A stretch of DNA of 64,000 bases from Eubacteriales bacterium (GTDB taxonomy: Bacteria > Bacillota > Clostridia > Oscillospirales > CAG-382), in assembly GCA_028702135.1 (NCBI GenBank), contig JAQVPJ010000004.1:1-64000 (forward strand), read 5' to 3'. A program made the translations under genes and the position numbers. The notes under the pieces were generated by a model that was not told where the DNA came from, searched no databases, and saw only the letters and a program-made list of their open reading frames with translations. Positions 8,559 through 17,147 of the stretch are shown here, in pieces. Every line of letters begins with the position of its first letter. Position 1 is the first letter of the stretch.

Positions 8559-8596
8559 TCGTATAAATTACATGGGGTAATTTAAGGGTTCTGCGG
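8539..8596 (+). promoter_or_regulatory. Proposed antiterminator pairing and pre-terminator hairpin
   Basis: TTGCAG-c-AAT (8539-8548) can pair with the 5' arm of the terminator (8588-8596) as nine pairs, including G-U, with one bulged C. In between, AAATTAC (8565-8571) and GTAATTT (8577-8583) form a 7-bp hairpin next to the terminator. A ribosome finishing the leader at 8558 would cover 8539-8548 and let the terminator fold; a ribosome stalled at 8487-8510 would not. The pairing was found by eye, not by computed folding. Confidence 0.55.
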
Positions 8597-8621
8597 TGAT
8601 TTCACCAGCGGAACCCTTTTT
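8584..8621 (+). terminator. Attenuator terminator upstream of aroF
   Basis: AAGGGTTC (8584-8591) pairs perfectly with GAACCCTT (8611-8618). The helix continues inward through TGC/GCG and GGTG/CACC with one bulged A, and the hairpin is followed by TTTTT (8617-8621). It lies 42 bases before the aroF ATG and after the leader peptide, so it is a conditional terminator rather than the end of prs. Confidence 0.88.
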
Positions 8622-8662
8622 GATATATTTCTTTTAATCTTCTACGGAAAGAGTGATTATTT

Positions 8663-9664
8663 ATGATTGTCGTATTGCAGAACAACTGTGAACCCGAAAA
8701 AGTCGATCATCTCGAAAACTGGTTAGAAAACCTCGGTATCAAGGTCCACGTTTTTAAGGGAGAATTTCAGACTGTATTCGGTCTTATCGGAGATACCAGC
8801 GGAATAGATATCGGAATGCTTGAGGGTCTCGATGTAGTAAAAAGCGTAAAACGAATAAGCGAGCCCTATAAGAAAGCGAACAGACAGTTCCACCCAGAGG
8901 ATTCGGTAATAACAGCGGGCGGAGTTGAAATCGGCGGCGGGGAATTCCACTTTATCGCAGGTCCCTGCTCGATAGAGTCGGAAGCACAGATAATCGAAAT
9001 CGCAAAAAAGGTAAAGGCGGCAGGCGCATCATTTTTAAGGGGAGGAGCATACAAGCCGAGAACCTCTCCGTATGATTTTCAGGGGCTTAAGGATTTGGGC
9101 ATCTCGCTTCTTGTCGAAGCAAAAAGGGAGACAGGGCTGCCTATTGTGACCGAAATTATGAATGCAAATCACCTTCGCTATTTTGAGGAAGTAGATATTA
9201 TACAGGTAGGCGCACGGAATATGCAGAACTTTGAGCTTTTAAAGGAGCTTGGTCATACAAACAAAACCATTCTTTTAAAAAGAGGATTGTCAAGCACGAT
9301 AAAGGAGTTGTTAATGAGCGCCGAGTATATCATGGCAGGCGGGAACGAGGATATTATTTTATGCGAAAGAGGCATACGAACCTTTGAGACTCAAACGAGA
9401 AACACGCTTGATATTTCAGCGATTCCGGTTTTGAGGGAATACACTCATCTTCCGATAATAATCGATCCGAGCCATGCCTGCGGTGTTGCGAGATATGTTA
9501 AGCCTCTTGCCCTTGCCGCTGTCGCCGCTGGAGCACACGGGGTGATGATAGAGGTTCACAACGATCCAGCTCGCGCATTATGCGACGGTGCCCAGTCACT
9601 CACACCTGAACAGTTTCTGGACGTTAAAAACACTGCGGATAAAATTCTTGCAGCATTAAGATAA
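8663..9664 (+). CDS. aroF: 3-deoxy-7-phosphoheptulonate (DAHP) synthase, AroA-I-beta type
   Basis: A 333-residue enzyme that joins phosphoenolpyruvate and erythrose-4-phosphate, the first step of the shikimate pathway. An N-terminal ferredoxin-like regulatory domain (about 1-70, ending GLDVVKSVKRI) precedes the TIM-barrel with GPCSIESEAQI, RGGAYKPRTSPY and IDPSHACG. The added N-terminal domain is the type that confers aromatic feedback inhibition in Thermotoga-like enzymes. It is the first structural gene after the attenuator. The ATG at 8663 follows GGAAAGAG. Confidence 0.95.
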   Translation: MIVVLQNNCEPEKVDHLENWLENLGIKVHVFKGEFQTVFGLIGDTSGIDIGMLEGLDVVKSVKRISEPYKKANRQFHPEDSVITAGGVEIGGGEFHFIAGPCSIESEAQIIEIAKKVKAAGASFLRGGAYKPRTSPYDFQGLKDLGISLLVEAKRETGLPIVTEIMNANHLRYFEEVDIIQVGARNMQNFELLKELGHTNKTILLKRGLSSTIKELLMSAEYIMAGGNEDIILCERGIRTFETQTRNTLDISAIPVLREYTHLPIIIDPSHACGVARYVKPLALAAVAAGAHGVMIEVHNDPARALCDGAQSLTPEQFLDVKNTADKILAALR

Positions 9665-9674
9665 GGAGTTTTTT

Positions 9675-10730
9675 ATGATAACGGTAACCGTTCACGCTTC
9701 AAAGGAATATGATGTTTTAATCGGTCCGAAGCTACTGGAGCAATCCGGCGAACGTGCCCTGCAGCTTTTTAAAGCGGGAAAAACCGCTGTGATAACCGAT
9801 GATAAGGTTGATACACTGTATGCGAAAACGCTTTGCGATTCTCTTGAAAAAAGCGGTTTTTACGTCTGCAAAAAGGTTTTTCCAAATGGCGAAAAAATTA
9901 AAACGCCCGAAAATGCGATAGAAATCGTCGATTTTCTTGCTGAAAACAGGTTTACCCGCAGTGATGTCGTTTTCGCGCTCGGAGGAGGTACGGTGGGAGA
10001 TCTTTCCGGTTTTGCAGCTTCAATTTATCTGCGCGGGATAAAGCTTGTGCAGGTTCCTACAACACTCCTTGCGGCGGTGGATTCTTCTGTCGGCGGAAAA
10101 ACAGCCGTCAATCTCAAAGCGGGGAAAAATCTTGCGGGGAGCTTTTACCAGCCCGACTTGGTGCTGTGCGACACAAACACCCTGCAATCTCTGCCGGAGG
10201 GAGTTTTCCGCGACGGCTGTTCGGAGGTTATAAAATACGGTGTGATAAAGAGCAGGTCCCTGTTCGACGAATTAAAAAAAGACATAAAATGCAACCTTGA
10301 AGAAATCATTGGGGAATGCGTGAGGATAAAAAGCGATATAGTTGCGGTTGACGAGCAGGACAGAGGCGTAAGGCAGCTACTCAACTTCGGTCACACCATA
10401 GGTCATGCGATAGAACGGTTTTCGAATTTCTCGGTCCCGCACGGGGAGGCGGTAGCGATTGGTATGGTCGCCTCAGCGAGAGCGGCATATAAAAAGGGTT
10501 ACTGCAGTAGGGATGTATATGAAGAGATTTACGAACTGATAAAGCGTTACCGGCTTCCGGTTTCCACCGATATAAAAGCTGAGCAACTGCTCGACCCGGC
10601 ATTGTCTGATAAAAAGCGCGAGGAAGCGTATATATCGCTTGTCGTGCCGGAATATATAGGCGAAGCGGTGACAAAAAAGGTCTCTGTGGACGGTCTTTCG
10701 GAATTCATCAGGCTCGGTTTGAATGAATAA
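9675..10730 (+). CDS. aroB: 3-dehydroquinate synthase
   Basis: A 351-residue NAD- and metal-dependent cyclase, the second shikimate step. Seen are the NAD-binding GGGTVGDLSGFAAS, the VQVPTTLLAAVDSSVGGKT block and metal-ligand His in NFGHTIGHAIE and VPHGEAVAIGM. Full family length. It starts 10 bases after aroF behind AAGGAG. Confidence 0.97.
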   Translation: MITVTVHASKEYDVLIGPKLLEQSGERALQLFKAGKTAVITDDKVDTLYAKTLCDSLEKSGFYVCKKVFPNGEKIKTPENAIEIVDFLAENRFTRSDVVFALGGGTVGDLSGFAASIYLRGIKLVQVPTTLLAAVDSSVGGKTAVNLKAGKNLAGSFYQPDLVLCDTNTLQSLPEGVFRDGCSEVIKYGVIKSRSLFDELKKDIKCNLEEIIGECVRIKSDIVAVDEQDRGVRQLLNFGHTIGHAIERFSNFSVPHGEAVAIGMVASARAAYKKGYCSRDVYEEIYELIKRYRLPVSTDIKAEQLLDPALSDKKREEAYISLVVPEYIGEAVTKKVSVDGLSEFIRLGLNE

Positions 10731-10742
10731 GGAGTGCAGGTA

Positions 10743-12008
10743 ATGATTGTAAAAATAATCCCCTCCCCTCTCACGGGTAAAATCAATGCGATAAGCTCGA
10801 AATCACAAGCGCATCGTGCTTTTATTTGTGCTGCTTTATCGCAAAAACCCTCTTTTATCGAGTGCTCGGAGGTTTCTTCGGACATAGAATCCACTATCGG
10901 GTGTCTTACCGCCCTCGGAGCGAAAATCAACAAAAAAAACGGTTTTTATAAAGTTTTCCCCATAGAGCCGAGTGAAAAAAAGGCTTACCTTGACAGCGGT
11001 GAGAGCGGTTCGACTCTGCGTTTTATTCTGCCTGTTGTGTCCGCACTCGGCAGGACGGCGGTTTTTTCGGGACACGGCCGGCTCCCAAACCGCCCTATAA
11101 CTCCGCTTATTGAGCAGCTCAATGCTCACGGTGCGCAAATCAGCACTAATTTTCCAATTGAATGCGGTGGAAGATTAAGGGGCGGACACTTCCGAATAGC
11201 CGGAAATATCAGCTCGCAGTTCATAAGCGGACTTCTTCTTGCCTCCCCACTTTTAAAGGAAAAAACCATTATTGAGCTTACAACACCCCTGGAATCCAAG
11301 CCTTATATAGATATGACTATGTCGGTTATGAGCTTATACGATGTAGGAGTCGAAATAAACGATAACTGTTATGTTTTAAGTGAAAATAACGGGTACTGCG
11401 CACCCGAGAGCATCAGAATTGAGGGTGACTGGTCAAATGCTGCGTTCTGGCTCGCCTGTGGTGCTCTGGAAGGCGGCGGTATCAAATGCGGAAACCTGTC
11501 GCAGAACAGTCTTCAGGGGGACAAGGCGGTAACGAGCATTCTCTCACGCTTCGGAGCGCGTGTTTTTTCCGAAAACAATGCCATAAGCGTTTTTCCGGGA
11601 GAGTTGAAAGGTATTGATATCGATGCGTCCGATATTCCCGATCTCGTTCCCGTTCTTTCTGCGGTCGCCTGCGGCGCGTCCGGACAAACAAGGATTTATA
11701 ACGCCTCAAGGCTGAGATTAAAAGAGAGCGACAGGTTGCAAGCGGTTACAGATGCGTTGAGCAGTCTCGGTGCGGATATAACGCAGACCTCCGACGGGCT
11801 TGTTATCGGTGGAACGGGTAGATTAAAGGGCGGCAGGGCAAACGCAATGGGAGATCACAGGATTGCTATGAGTATTGCGGTTGCCGCAGTCATCTGTGAC
11901 GCTCCCGTCATAATAGAAAACGCAGAGGCAGTCAACAAGTCGTATCCGGATTTTTATACGGATTATATAAAATTAGGCGCTATTATTGAACAGAAAGGAT
12001 TGATCTGA
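10743..12008 (+). CDS. aroA: 5-enolpyruvylshikimate-3-phosphate (EPSP) synthase
   Basis: A 421-residue two-domain enzyme. It has SSKSQAHRAF (binding Lys/Ser/Arg near the N-terminus), the LDSGESGSTLRFILP loop (LFLGNAGTAMRPL equivalent), and RLRLKESDRL and GDHRIAMS in the C-terminal half. A GTG at 10734 is in frame but overlaps the AAGGAG ribosome site. The ATG at 10743 is 8 bases beyond that site and is the better start. It follows aroB by 12 bases. Confidence 0.96.
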   Translation: MIVKIIPSPLTGKINAISSKSQAHRAFICAALSQKPSFIECSEVSSDIESTIGCLTALGAKINKKNGFYKVFPIEPSEKKAYLDSGESGSTLRFILPVVSALGRTAVFSGHGRLPNRPITPLIEQLNAHGAQISTNFPIECGGRLRGGHFRIAGNISSQFISGLLLASPLLKEKTIIELTTPLESKPYIDMTMSVMSLYDVGVEINDNCYVLSENNGYCAPESIRIEGDWSNAAFWLACGALEGGGIKCGNLSQNSLQGDKAVTSILSRFGARVFSENNAISVFPGELKGIDIDASDIPDLVPVLSAVACGASGQTRIYNASRLRLKESDRLQAVTDALSSLGADITQTSDGLVIGGTGRLKGGRANAMGDHRIAMSIAVAAVICDAPVIIENAEAVNKSYPDFYTDYIKLGAIIEQKGLI

Positions 12009-13094
12009 ATGTCCTCTGTATACGGAGAAACTCTGAAGGTATCCCTCTTCGGTCAGTCGCATTCCGAATTTATAGGCGTAGTAATCGACGGTATGCCGAG
12101 CGGGTTTAAGGTCGATATCCCGCGTTTGCAGCGGTTTATGCTCAGGCGTGCGGCAAGAAGCGCGCTTTCTACAAAAAGGCAGGAGCCGGATGTTCCGGAA
12201 TTTCTGTCGGGATTAACAGACGGAGTTACCTGCGGCGCACCGATATGCGCTGTAATACGGAACACTAACGTCAAAAGCGGTGATTATGATAGTTTAAGGT
12301 GCATACCCCGTCCGTCGCATGCTGATTACGCCGCGATGTGTAAGCACGGTAAAGCCGCTGATTTAAGGGGCGGCGGACATCTTTCGGGCAGGATAACCGC
12401 TGCATTATGCGTTGCTGGCGGCATCTGCTTACAATATCTCGAAAATGCGGGTATCTCTATCGGCGCGCATATCTACTCGCTCGCCGGAATCAAGGACACA
12501 CCTTTTAATCCGGTAAGTGTTTCCGCCAAAGACTTTTTGAGTATCGCCGAAAAGGATTTTCCTGTTATTAATGATTCTGCCTCCGATAAGATGATGAGCA
12601 GGATTATGCAGGCAAGGGAGGCAAAGGATTCCATAGGCGGAATCATAGAGTTCGCTGTAACGGGACTTAAGCCGGGCTTGGGTGCTCCCCATTTCGGAGG
12701 GTTAGAAAACCGTATTTCTGCGGCTGTATTCGGGATACCCGCCGTAAAGGGTATTGAATTCGGGAACGGCTTCGCCTGTGCGGATATGACCGGATCTGAG
12801 AATAACGATGCTTTTTATATAGGCGATGACGGAGTTTATACCGCTACAAACAACAGCGGCGGAATTAACGGCGGGATGAGCAACGGAATGCCGCTTATAG
12901 GCAGGGCAGCGATAAAACCCACACCCTCTGTTTCGCAGGAACAGGATAGTGTAAATATGGAGACGGGGAAAAACACAAGTATTACAATCAGCGGCAGACA
13001 TGACCCGTGTATAGTCCACAGAGCCGTTCCCTGCTTAGAAGCCGCAGTAGCGATAGCGATTACCGACACAATATTGACAGATAAACGAGGATAA
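12009..13094 (+). CDS. aroC: Chorismate synthase
   Basis: A 361-residue FMN-dependent lyase making chorismate. Signatures are the N-terminal GETLKVSLFGQSHSEFIGVV, PRPSHADYAAM and DLRGGGHLSGRITA, and the later GGLENRISAAVFGIPAVKGIEFG and NNSGGINGGMSNG. The ATG directly follows the aroA TGA, so the two are probably translationally coupled. Confidence 0.96.
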   Translation: MSSVYGETLKVSLFGQSHSEFIGVVIDGMPSGFKVDIPRLQRFMLRRAARSALSTKRQEPDVPEFLSGLTDGVTCGAPICAVIRNTNVKSGDYDSLRCIPRPSHADYAAMCKHGKAADLRGGGHLSGRITAALCVAGGICLQYLENAGISIGAHIYSLAGIKDTPFNPVSVSAKDFLSIAEKDFPVINDSASDKMMSRIMQAREAKDSIGGIIEFAVTGLKPGLGAPHFGGLENRISAAVFGIPAVKGIEFGNGFACADMTGSENNDAFYIGDDGVYTATNNSGGINGGMSNGMPLIGRAAIKPTPSVSQEQDSVNMETGKNTSITISGRHDPCIVHRAVPCLEAAVAIAITDTILTDKRG

Positions 13095-13100
13095 GCACCT

Positions 13101-14243
13101 ATGAAAATTGAAGATTTGAGAGAAGAAATAGACAGAACCGATGCTATGCTTGTGGAGCTTTTCAATCGAAGGATGGATATAGTCAAGAGTATTGCAGAGT
13201 ATAAAACCGAGAACAATATTCCGATCTATGACAGCGAGCGGGAGCGCAAGCTTTTTGATAGGGTTGCTACCCTTGCGGGGGAAAAAACCCAGGCATATGT
13301 ACGCACTCTTTATGCGGTGATTACAGATTTAAGCCGCTCTTATCAGGGCAGTATTATTCACAAAGAGAGCGGGATCGTATCAAAAATCAAGTCCGCGCTT
13401 GAAAATACCCCCAAGCTTTTTCCGCAAAAAGCGACAGTCGCCTGTCAGGGAACCGAGGGCGCATACTCTCAGCTTGCCTGCGAAAAGCTGTTTGAGCTGC
13501 CCTCCATAATGTACTTCAACAACTGGGACAATGTTTTTTCGGCAGTGGAATCAGGGCTTTGCCGATATGGAATTCTGCCTATCGAAAACAGCACCGCAGG
13601 AACAGTGAACCGCATTTATGACCTTATGACGGATAATAATTTTAGTATAGTAAGGAGCGTAAAGATAAAAACAAGCCATACTCTGCTCGTAAACAGCGGA
13701 GTAAAGCTTTCGGATGTAAAAGAGATAATCTCTCATGAGCAGGCGATACAGCAGTGCGATAACTTTTTAAGAGAGCTTAAGGGCGTAAAGGTCACCTACT
13801 GCGAAAACACCGCCGTCGCTGCAAAAACCGTTCGGGATTCTGGCAGAAAGGACCTTGCGGCAATCTCCTCACGCCCCTGCTCCGCGCTCTACGGGCTTAG
13901 CATACTTCCGAACTCTATACAGAACAACGACGTAAACTATACCCGTTTTATATGTATTTCAAAAAATACGGAGATATATCCCGGTGCAAACAAAACCAGT
14001 TTTATGCTCTCTGTTCCCAACAAGCCCGGCTCTCTTTACCGTGTAATGTCGAAGTTTTCCGCACTCGGCATAAACCTGACAAAGCTTGAGAGCCGCCCGA
14101 TACCGGGGAGCGAGTTTGAATTTTTGTTCTATCTTGATGTGGAAAGCTCCGTATATTCGCCTGCACTATTTGAGCTGATCAACGAGCTTGCTTATGGTAC
14201 AGACAGATTCCGTTATCTCGGAAGCTATTCGGAGATGACCTGA
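13101..14243 (+). CDS. pheA: Bifunctional chorismate mutase / prephenate dehydratase (P-protein)
   Basis: A 380-residue protein of three domains. An AroQ-type chorismate mutase (about 1-90; LREEIDRTDAMLVELFNRR, IPIYDSERE) is followed by a prephenate dehydratase (about 110-290; VACQGTEGAYSQLA, GILPIENSTAGTVN) and an ACT domain (SFMLSVPNKPGSLYRVM). The ESRP motif for Phe binding is present (KLESRPIPG), so Phe feedback inhibition is expected. This makes Phe the committed product of the operon and agrees with the Phe-rich leader peptide. Confidence 0.96.
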   Translation: MKIEDLREEIDRTDAMLVELFNRRMDIVKSIAEYKTENNIPIYDSERERKLFDRVATLAGEKTQAYVRTLYAVITDLSRSYQGSIIHKESGIVSKIKSALENTPKLFPQKATVACQGTEGAYSQLACEKLFELPSIMYFNNWDNVFSAVESGLCRYGILPIENSTAGTVNRIYDLMTDNNFSIVRSVKIKTSHTLLVNSGVKLSDVKEIISHEQAIQQCDNFLRELKGVKVTYCENTAVAAKTVRDSGRKDLAAISSRPCSALYGLSILPNSIQNNDVNYTRFICISKNTEIYPGANKTSFMLSVPNKPGSLYRVMSKFSALGINLTKLESRPIPGSEFEFLFYLDVESSVYSPALFELINELAYGTDRFRYLGSYSEMT

Positions 14244-15469
14244 TGAAAGTATACGGATTATTAGGCGGCAGGTTAGGACACAGCTTTTCTCCTCAGATTC
14301 ACTCTGTTTTCGGCGATTATGAGTACAGACTGTTCCCGCGTGCAAAGCATGAGATTGATGAGTTTTTTTCTAAAAGGGAATTTGCCGGGATAAATGTGAC
14401 CATTCCCTACAAACAGACGGTTATCCCCTACTGCGACGTTATTTCACCGATTGCACAGAGGCTTCACAGCATTAACACGATTACTGTACAGCCCGACGGT
14501 ACACTTCACGGGGATAATACCGATTACAGAGGTTTTTTGTATATGCTCGGCAGAGCGGGAATCTCCGTTAAGGGAAAAAACACGCTCGTACTCGGTAGCG
14601 GAGGTTCTTCCCATACTGTATGTGCGGCCTTGGAAGATGAAGGAGCAAAAAAAATCACAGTATTTAAAAGGAGTGATATTGAGAATTATGCAAACCTCAT
14701 CATTGACAAGGAAATACAGATAATCATAAACTGCACTCCTGTCGGAATGTATCCCGATAACGGAAAAAGCCCTGTAAACCTTAGTGATTTTCCAAAATGT
14801 GAAGCTGTTGCAGACCTTATTTACAATCCCGATAAAACGGAGTTGTTATTACAAGCAAAAAAGCTGGGATTAAATTATGTTAACGGGCTTACAATGCTTG
14901 TCGCGCAGGCAAAATACTCCTCGGAACTGTTTACCGGTACACAGCTTGACGAAGGTATGATCGAAAAAGCACTTAAATCCGTGAGGAACGAGATGCGGAA
15001 CATCGTCCTTATCGGGATGCCCGGCAGTGGTAAAACCAGCGTAGGAAAGCGGTTATCCGAGCTGATGAAAAGGCGGTTTTTCGATTCAGACGAGATAATC
15101 ACAAGGGTTTATGAAAAAAATCCCGCCGAAATTATCGAAAAAAAGGGAGAATCGTTTTTCCGCTTAATAGAAGCCACGGTTATCAGCGAAGCGGGAAAAG
15201 CGACCTCAGCGGTCATCTCAACGGGCGGCGGAGCCGTTATAAACGAGCAGAATATAGATTATCTGCGGCAAAACGGGATAATAATTTTTCTCGAACGCGA
15301 CCTTGGTTTGCTTGATGTTACCTGCAGACCGCTCTCAAGCGGTAAAAACGCTTTACAAGCACTTTATAATGCACGAATTCCGCTTTACAGAAAGTATGCC
15401 GATTACATTGTTGACGGAAACGGAAGCATCGAAGAGACAGCAAAAAAAATAACAGAGATACTGAAATAA
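14243..15469 (+). CDS. aroE-aroK: Fused shikimate dehydrogenase / shikimate kinase
   Basis: One 408-residue chain. Residues 1-about 248 are shikimate dehydrogenase: SFSPQIHS binding loop, catalytic Lys57 in NVTIPYK, Asp94 in DNTDY, and a Gly-rich NADP loop (LVLGSGGSSHT, slightly atypical). From about 252 it is shikimate kinase: Walker A GMPGSGKTS (258-266), DSDE, an STGGGAV loop and an adenine-lid region with RPLSSG. Two consecutive pathway steps are therefore joined. The start overlaps the pheA stop (TGATG). It ends the operon; no 3-dehydroquinate dehydratase (aroD/aroQ) or tyrA is in the window. Confidence 0.95.
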   Translation: MKVYGLLGGRLGHSFSPQIHSVFGDYEYRLFPRAKHEIDEFFSKREFAGINVTIPYKQTVIPYCDVISPIAQRLHSINTITVQPDGTLHGDNTDYRGFLYMLGRAGISVKGKNTLVLGSGGSSHTVCAALEDEGAKKITVFKRSDIENYANLIIDKEIQIIINCTPVGMYPDNGKSPVNLSDFPKCEAVADLIYNPDKTELLLQAKKLGLNYVNGLTMLVAQAKYSSELFTGTQLDEGMIEKALKSVRNEMRNIVLIGMPGSGKTSVGKRLSELMKRRFFDSDEIITRVYEKNPAEIIEKKGESFFRLIEATVISEAGKATSAVISTGGGAVINEQNIDYLRQNGIIIFLERDLGLLDVTCRPLSSGKNALQALYNARIPLYRKYADYIVDGNGSIEETAKKITEILK

Positions 15470-15479
15470 GCATATATAA

Positions 15480-15503
15480 GGGCAGTTCCGTGCGGAACTG
15501 CCC
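15480..15503. terminator. Hairpin between convergent aroE-aroK and the oxidoreductase gene
   Basis: GGGCAGTTCCG (15480-15490) and CGGAACTGCCC (15493-15503) form a perfect 11-bp stem. It starts 10 bases after the aroE-aroK stop and lies between convergent genes. No T-run follows on either strand, so it may pause or protect 3' ends rather than act as a classical intrinsic terminator. Confidence 0.65.
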
Positions 15504-15528
15504 AATTTCAAGGTATGTTAAAGGTATG

Positions 15529-16557
15529 TTATCTGTTAAGGTATACTCTCTTGTTCTCTTTGCCGCTCTCATAAATCGCACAAATCATTTCCTGTGTTTT
15601 ATAAGCGCTCTCTACGGGAATAAACGGTGTTCCGGACTCGATTGTCTCATAAAAATTCTTTATCTGCTTTGCATGATTTACACCCCAATAGGACTTTACA
15701 TTGCCGTAGTCGAATTTCTCGTTAGGATCTCTCTCGGCGATAATGGTCCTGCCGTCAAAGAATCTTATTGTCGCTTTATCAGCTACCATTTCAACAACAG
15801 CCTTCTCACAGGCAAACTCGATTTCGACATCGGCATCATAAGAATAATAATTAATAGCATGGAAGTTTGTCATAAGCCCGCTCTTGTAAACGATTATGCC
15901 TTCGGCGGTATCCTCAACCTCAATCTTTGCGTGACCTCTCTTGGCTATCGTCGCATCGATAAAATCTATATCCTCGTTGATTATATGGCGCATCATATCG
16001 AGCGTATGGATCGCTTGGTCTATAATAACGCCGCCGCCTTCTTTATCCCATGTTCCCTTCCAGTCGCTTCCGCCGTAATAGTCGTCGGATCTGTTCCATG
16101 TGACAAAGCATTTTGCGGACAGTATTTTACCGAGTGTGCCGCTTTCGTACTGTTCTTTTACGAGTAATGTGCCGGCATTATAATGGTTCTGGAAGATACA
16201 GCCCAAGCGTACACCGCACTTTTTTGCGGTATCTATCATTGCTTTTGATTCTTCGAGCTTTATCGACATAGGCTTTTCGGTCAGGACATGCTTGCCATGC
16301 TCCATACAGTAAATAGCTACTATTGAATGCAGATAGTGCGGTAAGCAGAGATGAACGGCGTCGATTTCCTCTTTTTCGAGCATTTCCTTATAATCGGTAT
16401 ACCACCTGCAGCCAAACTCGGCCGCCTTTTCCCTGGCACGGTCTTCCTTAACATCACATACTGCGACAAGCTCCGCATTTTCGCATTCCATGACGCCTAC
16501 GGCATGCATCGGAAAAATATTTCCGCAACCGATTATGGCAGCCTTGTAATTCTTCAT
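15529..16557 (-). CDS. Gfo/Idh/MocA family NAD(P)-dependent oxidoreductase
   Basis: A 342-residue protein with an N-terminal Rossmann domain (AAIIGCGNIFPMHA) and the EKP motif (LTEKPMS) that carries the conserved catalytic-region Lys. The C-terminal mixed domain has GGGVIIDQAIHTLD, where the His-Asp pair aligns with the active site of sugar and inositol dehydrogenases. The substrate cannot be told from sequence, but is probably a sugar or cyclitol. GGAGG lies 7 bases before the ATG. It is monocistronic and divergent from the deaminase gene. Confidence 0.88.
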   Translation of the reverse strand: MKNYKAAIIGCGNIFPMHAVGVMECENAELVAVCDVKEDRAREKAAEFGCRWYTDYKEMLEKEEIDAVHLCLPHYLHSIVAIYCMEHGKHVLTEKPMSIKLEESKAMIDTAKKCGVRLGCIFQNHYNAGTLLVKEQYESGTLGKILSAKCFVTWNRSDDYYGGSDWKGTWDKEGGGVIIDQAIHTLDMMRHIINEDIDFIDATIAKRGHAKIEVEDTAEGIIVYKSGLMTNFHAINYYSYDADVEIEFACEKAVVEMVADKATIRFFDGRTIIAERDPNEKFDYGNVKSYWGVNHAKQIKNFYETIESGTPFIPVESAYKTQEMICAIYESGKENKRVYLNR

Positions 16558-16590
16558 TCCCTAAACCTCCATAATTTTGTATACTACGTT

Positions 16591-16618
16591 ATTTTAGCAT
16601 ATTGTCAATCTAATTCAA
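16591..16618 (-). promoter_or_regulatory. Candidate promoter of the oxidoreductase gene
   Basis: On the minus strand TTGAAT (16613-16618), a 16-base spacer and TAAAAT (16591-16596), 34 bases before the start codon. A TTGACA nearby (16603-16608) gives a poor 19-base spacing to TATACA, so the first pair is preferred. Confidence 0.45.
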
Positions 16619-16668
16619 TAGTGTACAAGTAAAAAATCTTACAACGAAACCACATATTTTTGTATCTA

Positions 16669-16697
16669 TTGACAAATATAACTAACTCCTGTAAAAT
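16669..16697 (+). promoter_or_regulatory. Promoter of the cytidine-deaminase-like gene
   Basis: TTGACA (16669-16674), a 17-base spacer and TAAAAT (16692-16697). It rules out the upstream in-frame ATG at 16698, which would lie before the transcription start. Confidence 0.78.
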
Positions 16698-16727
16698 ATG
16701 ATTATCTTTTACAGAAAGGCTTTTAGT

Positions 16728-17147
16728 ATGAAAGTATACGAATTATCCGATAAAGATAAAGAGCTTATTGAAGCCGCGCTCGAGATGGAAAAGCAAAATC
16801 ACGATTACGGATTGCATTACCGCGTTGTAGCCTGCGCCCTGCGTTGCGGAAACGGTGAAGTTTACAGGGGCATAAATATCGGAAAAATCCACAACTCCTG
16901 CGCTGAGTATGTAGCATTCGGAGCGGCAATATCAAACGGGCAGCGTGAATTTGACACTATCGTTGCGGTGCATGCGGAGGCGAAAAACAATATTGTTACT
17001 CCCTGCGGCAACTGCAGACAGCTCATGATGGAATACTGCCCTGATATATTTGTCATTATAAACGACGAAACCGGAAAGCCGGTAAAGGTCAGAGCAAGGG
17101 AGCTTCTGCCGTATGCGTATGAGGAAATCATTATAAACGACTGTTAA
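16728..17147 (+). CDS. Cytidine deaminase-like zinc deaminase
   Basis: A 139-residue protein with the zinc site of the cytidine deaminase superfamily: SCAEYVA (Cys ligand and catalytic Glu) and PCGNCRQ (two Cys ligands). Possible roles are pyrimidine salvage (cytidine to uridine) or a blasticidin-S-deaminase-like side branch. The N-terminal half (LHYRVVACALRCGNGEVYRGINI) fits either. I chose the ATG at 16728 because AGAAAGG precedes it and a promoter lies just upstream. The last four bases overlap the convergent nitroreductase gene. Confidence 0.85.
   Translation: MKVYELSDKDKELIEAALEMEKQNHDYGLHYRVVACALRCGNGEVYRGINIGKIHNSCAEYVAFGAAISNGQREFDTIVAVHAEAKNNIVTPCGNCRQLMMEYCPDIFVIINDETGKPVKVRARELLPYAYEEIIINDC

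Noticed and set aside
8237-8662. T-box riboswitch upstream of aroF
   Set aside because: The conserved T-box sequence (AGGGTGGNACCGCG-type) is absent and the terminator is explained by a leader-peptide attenuator.
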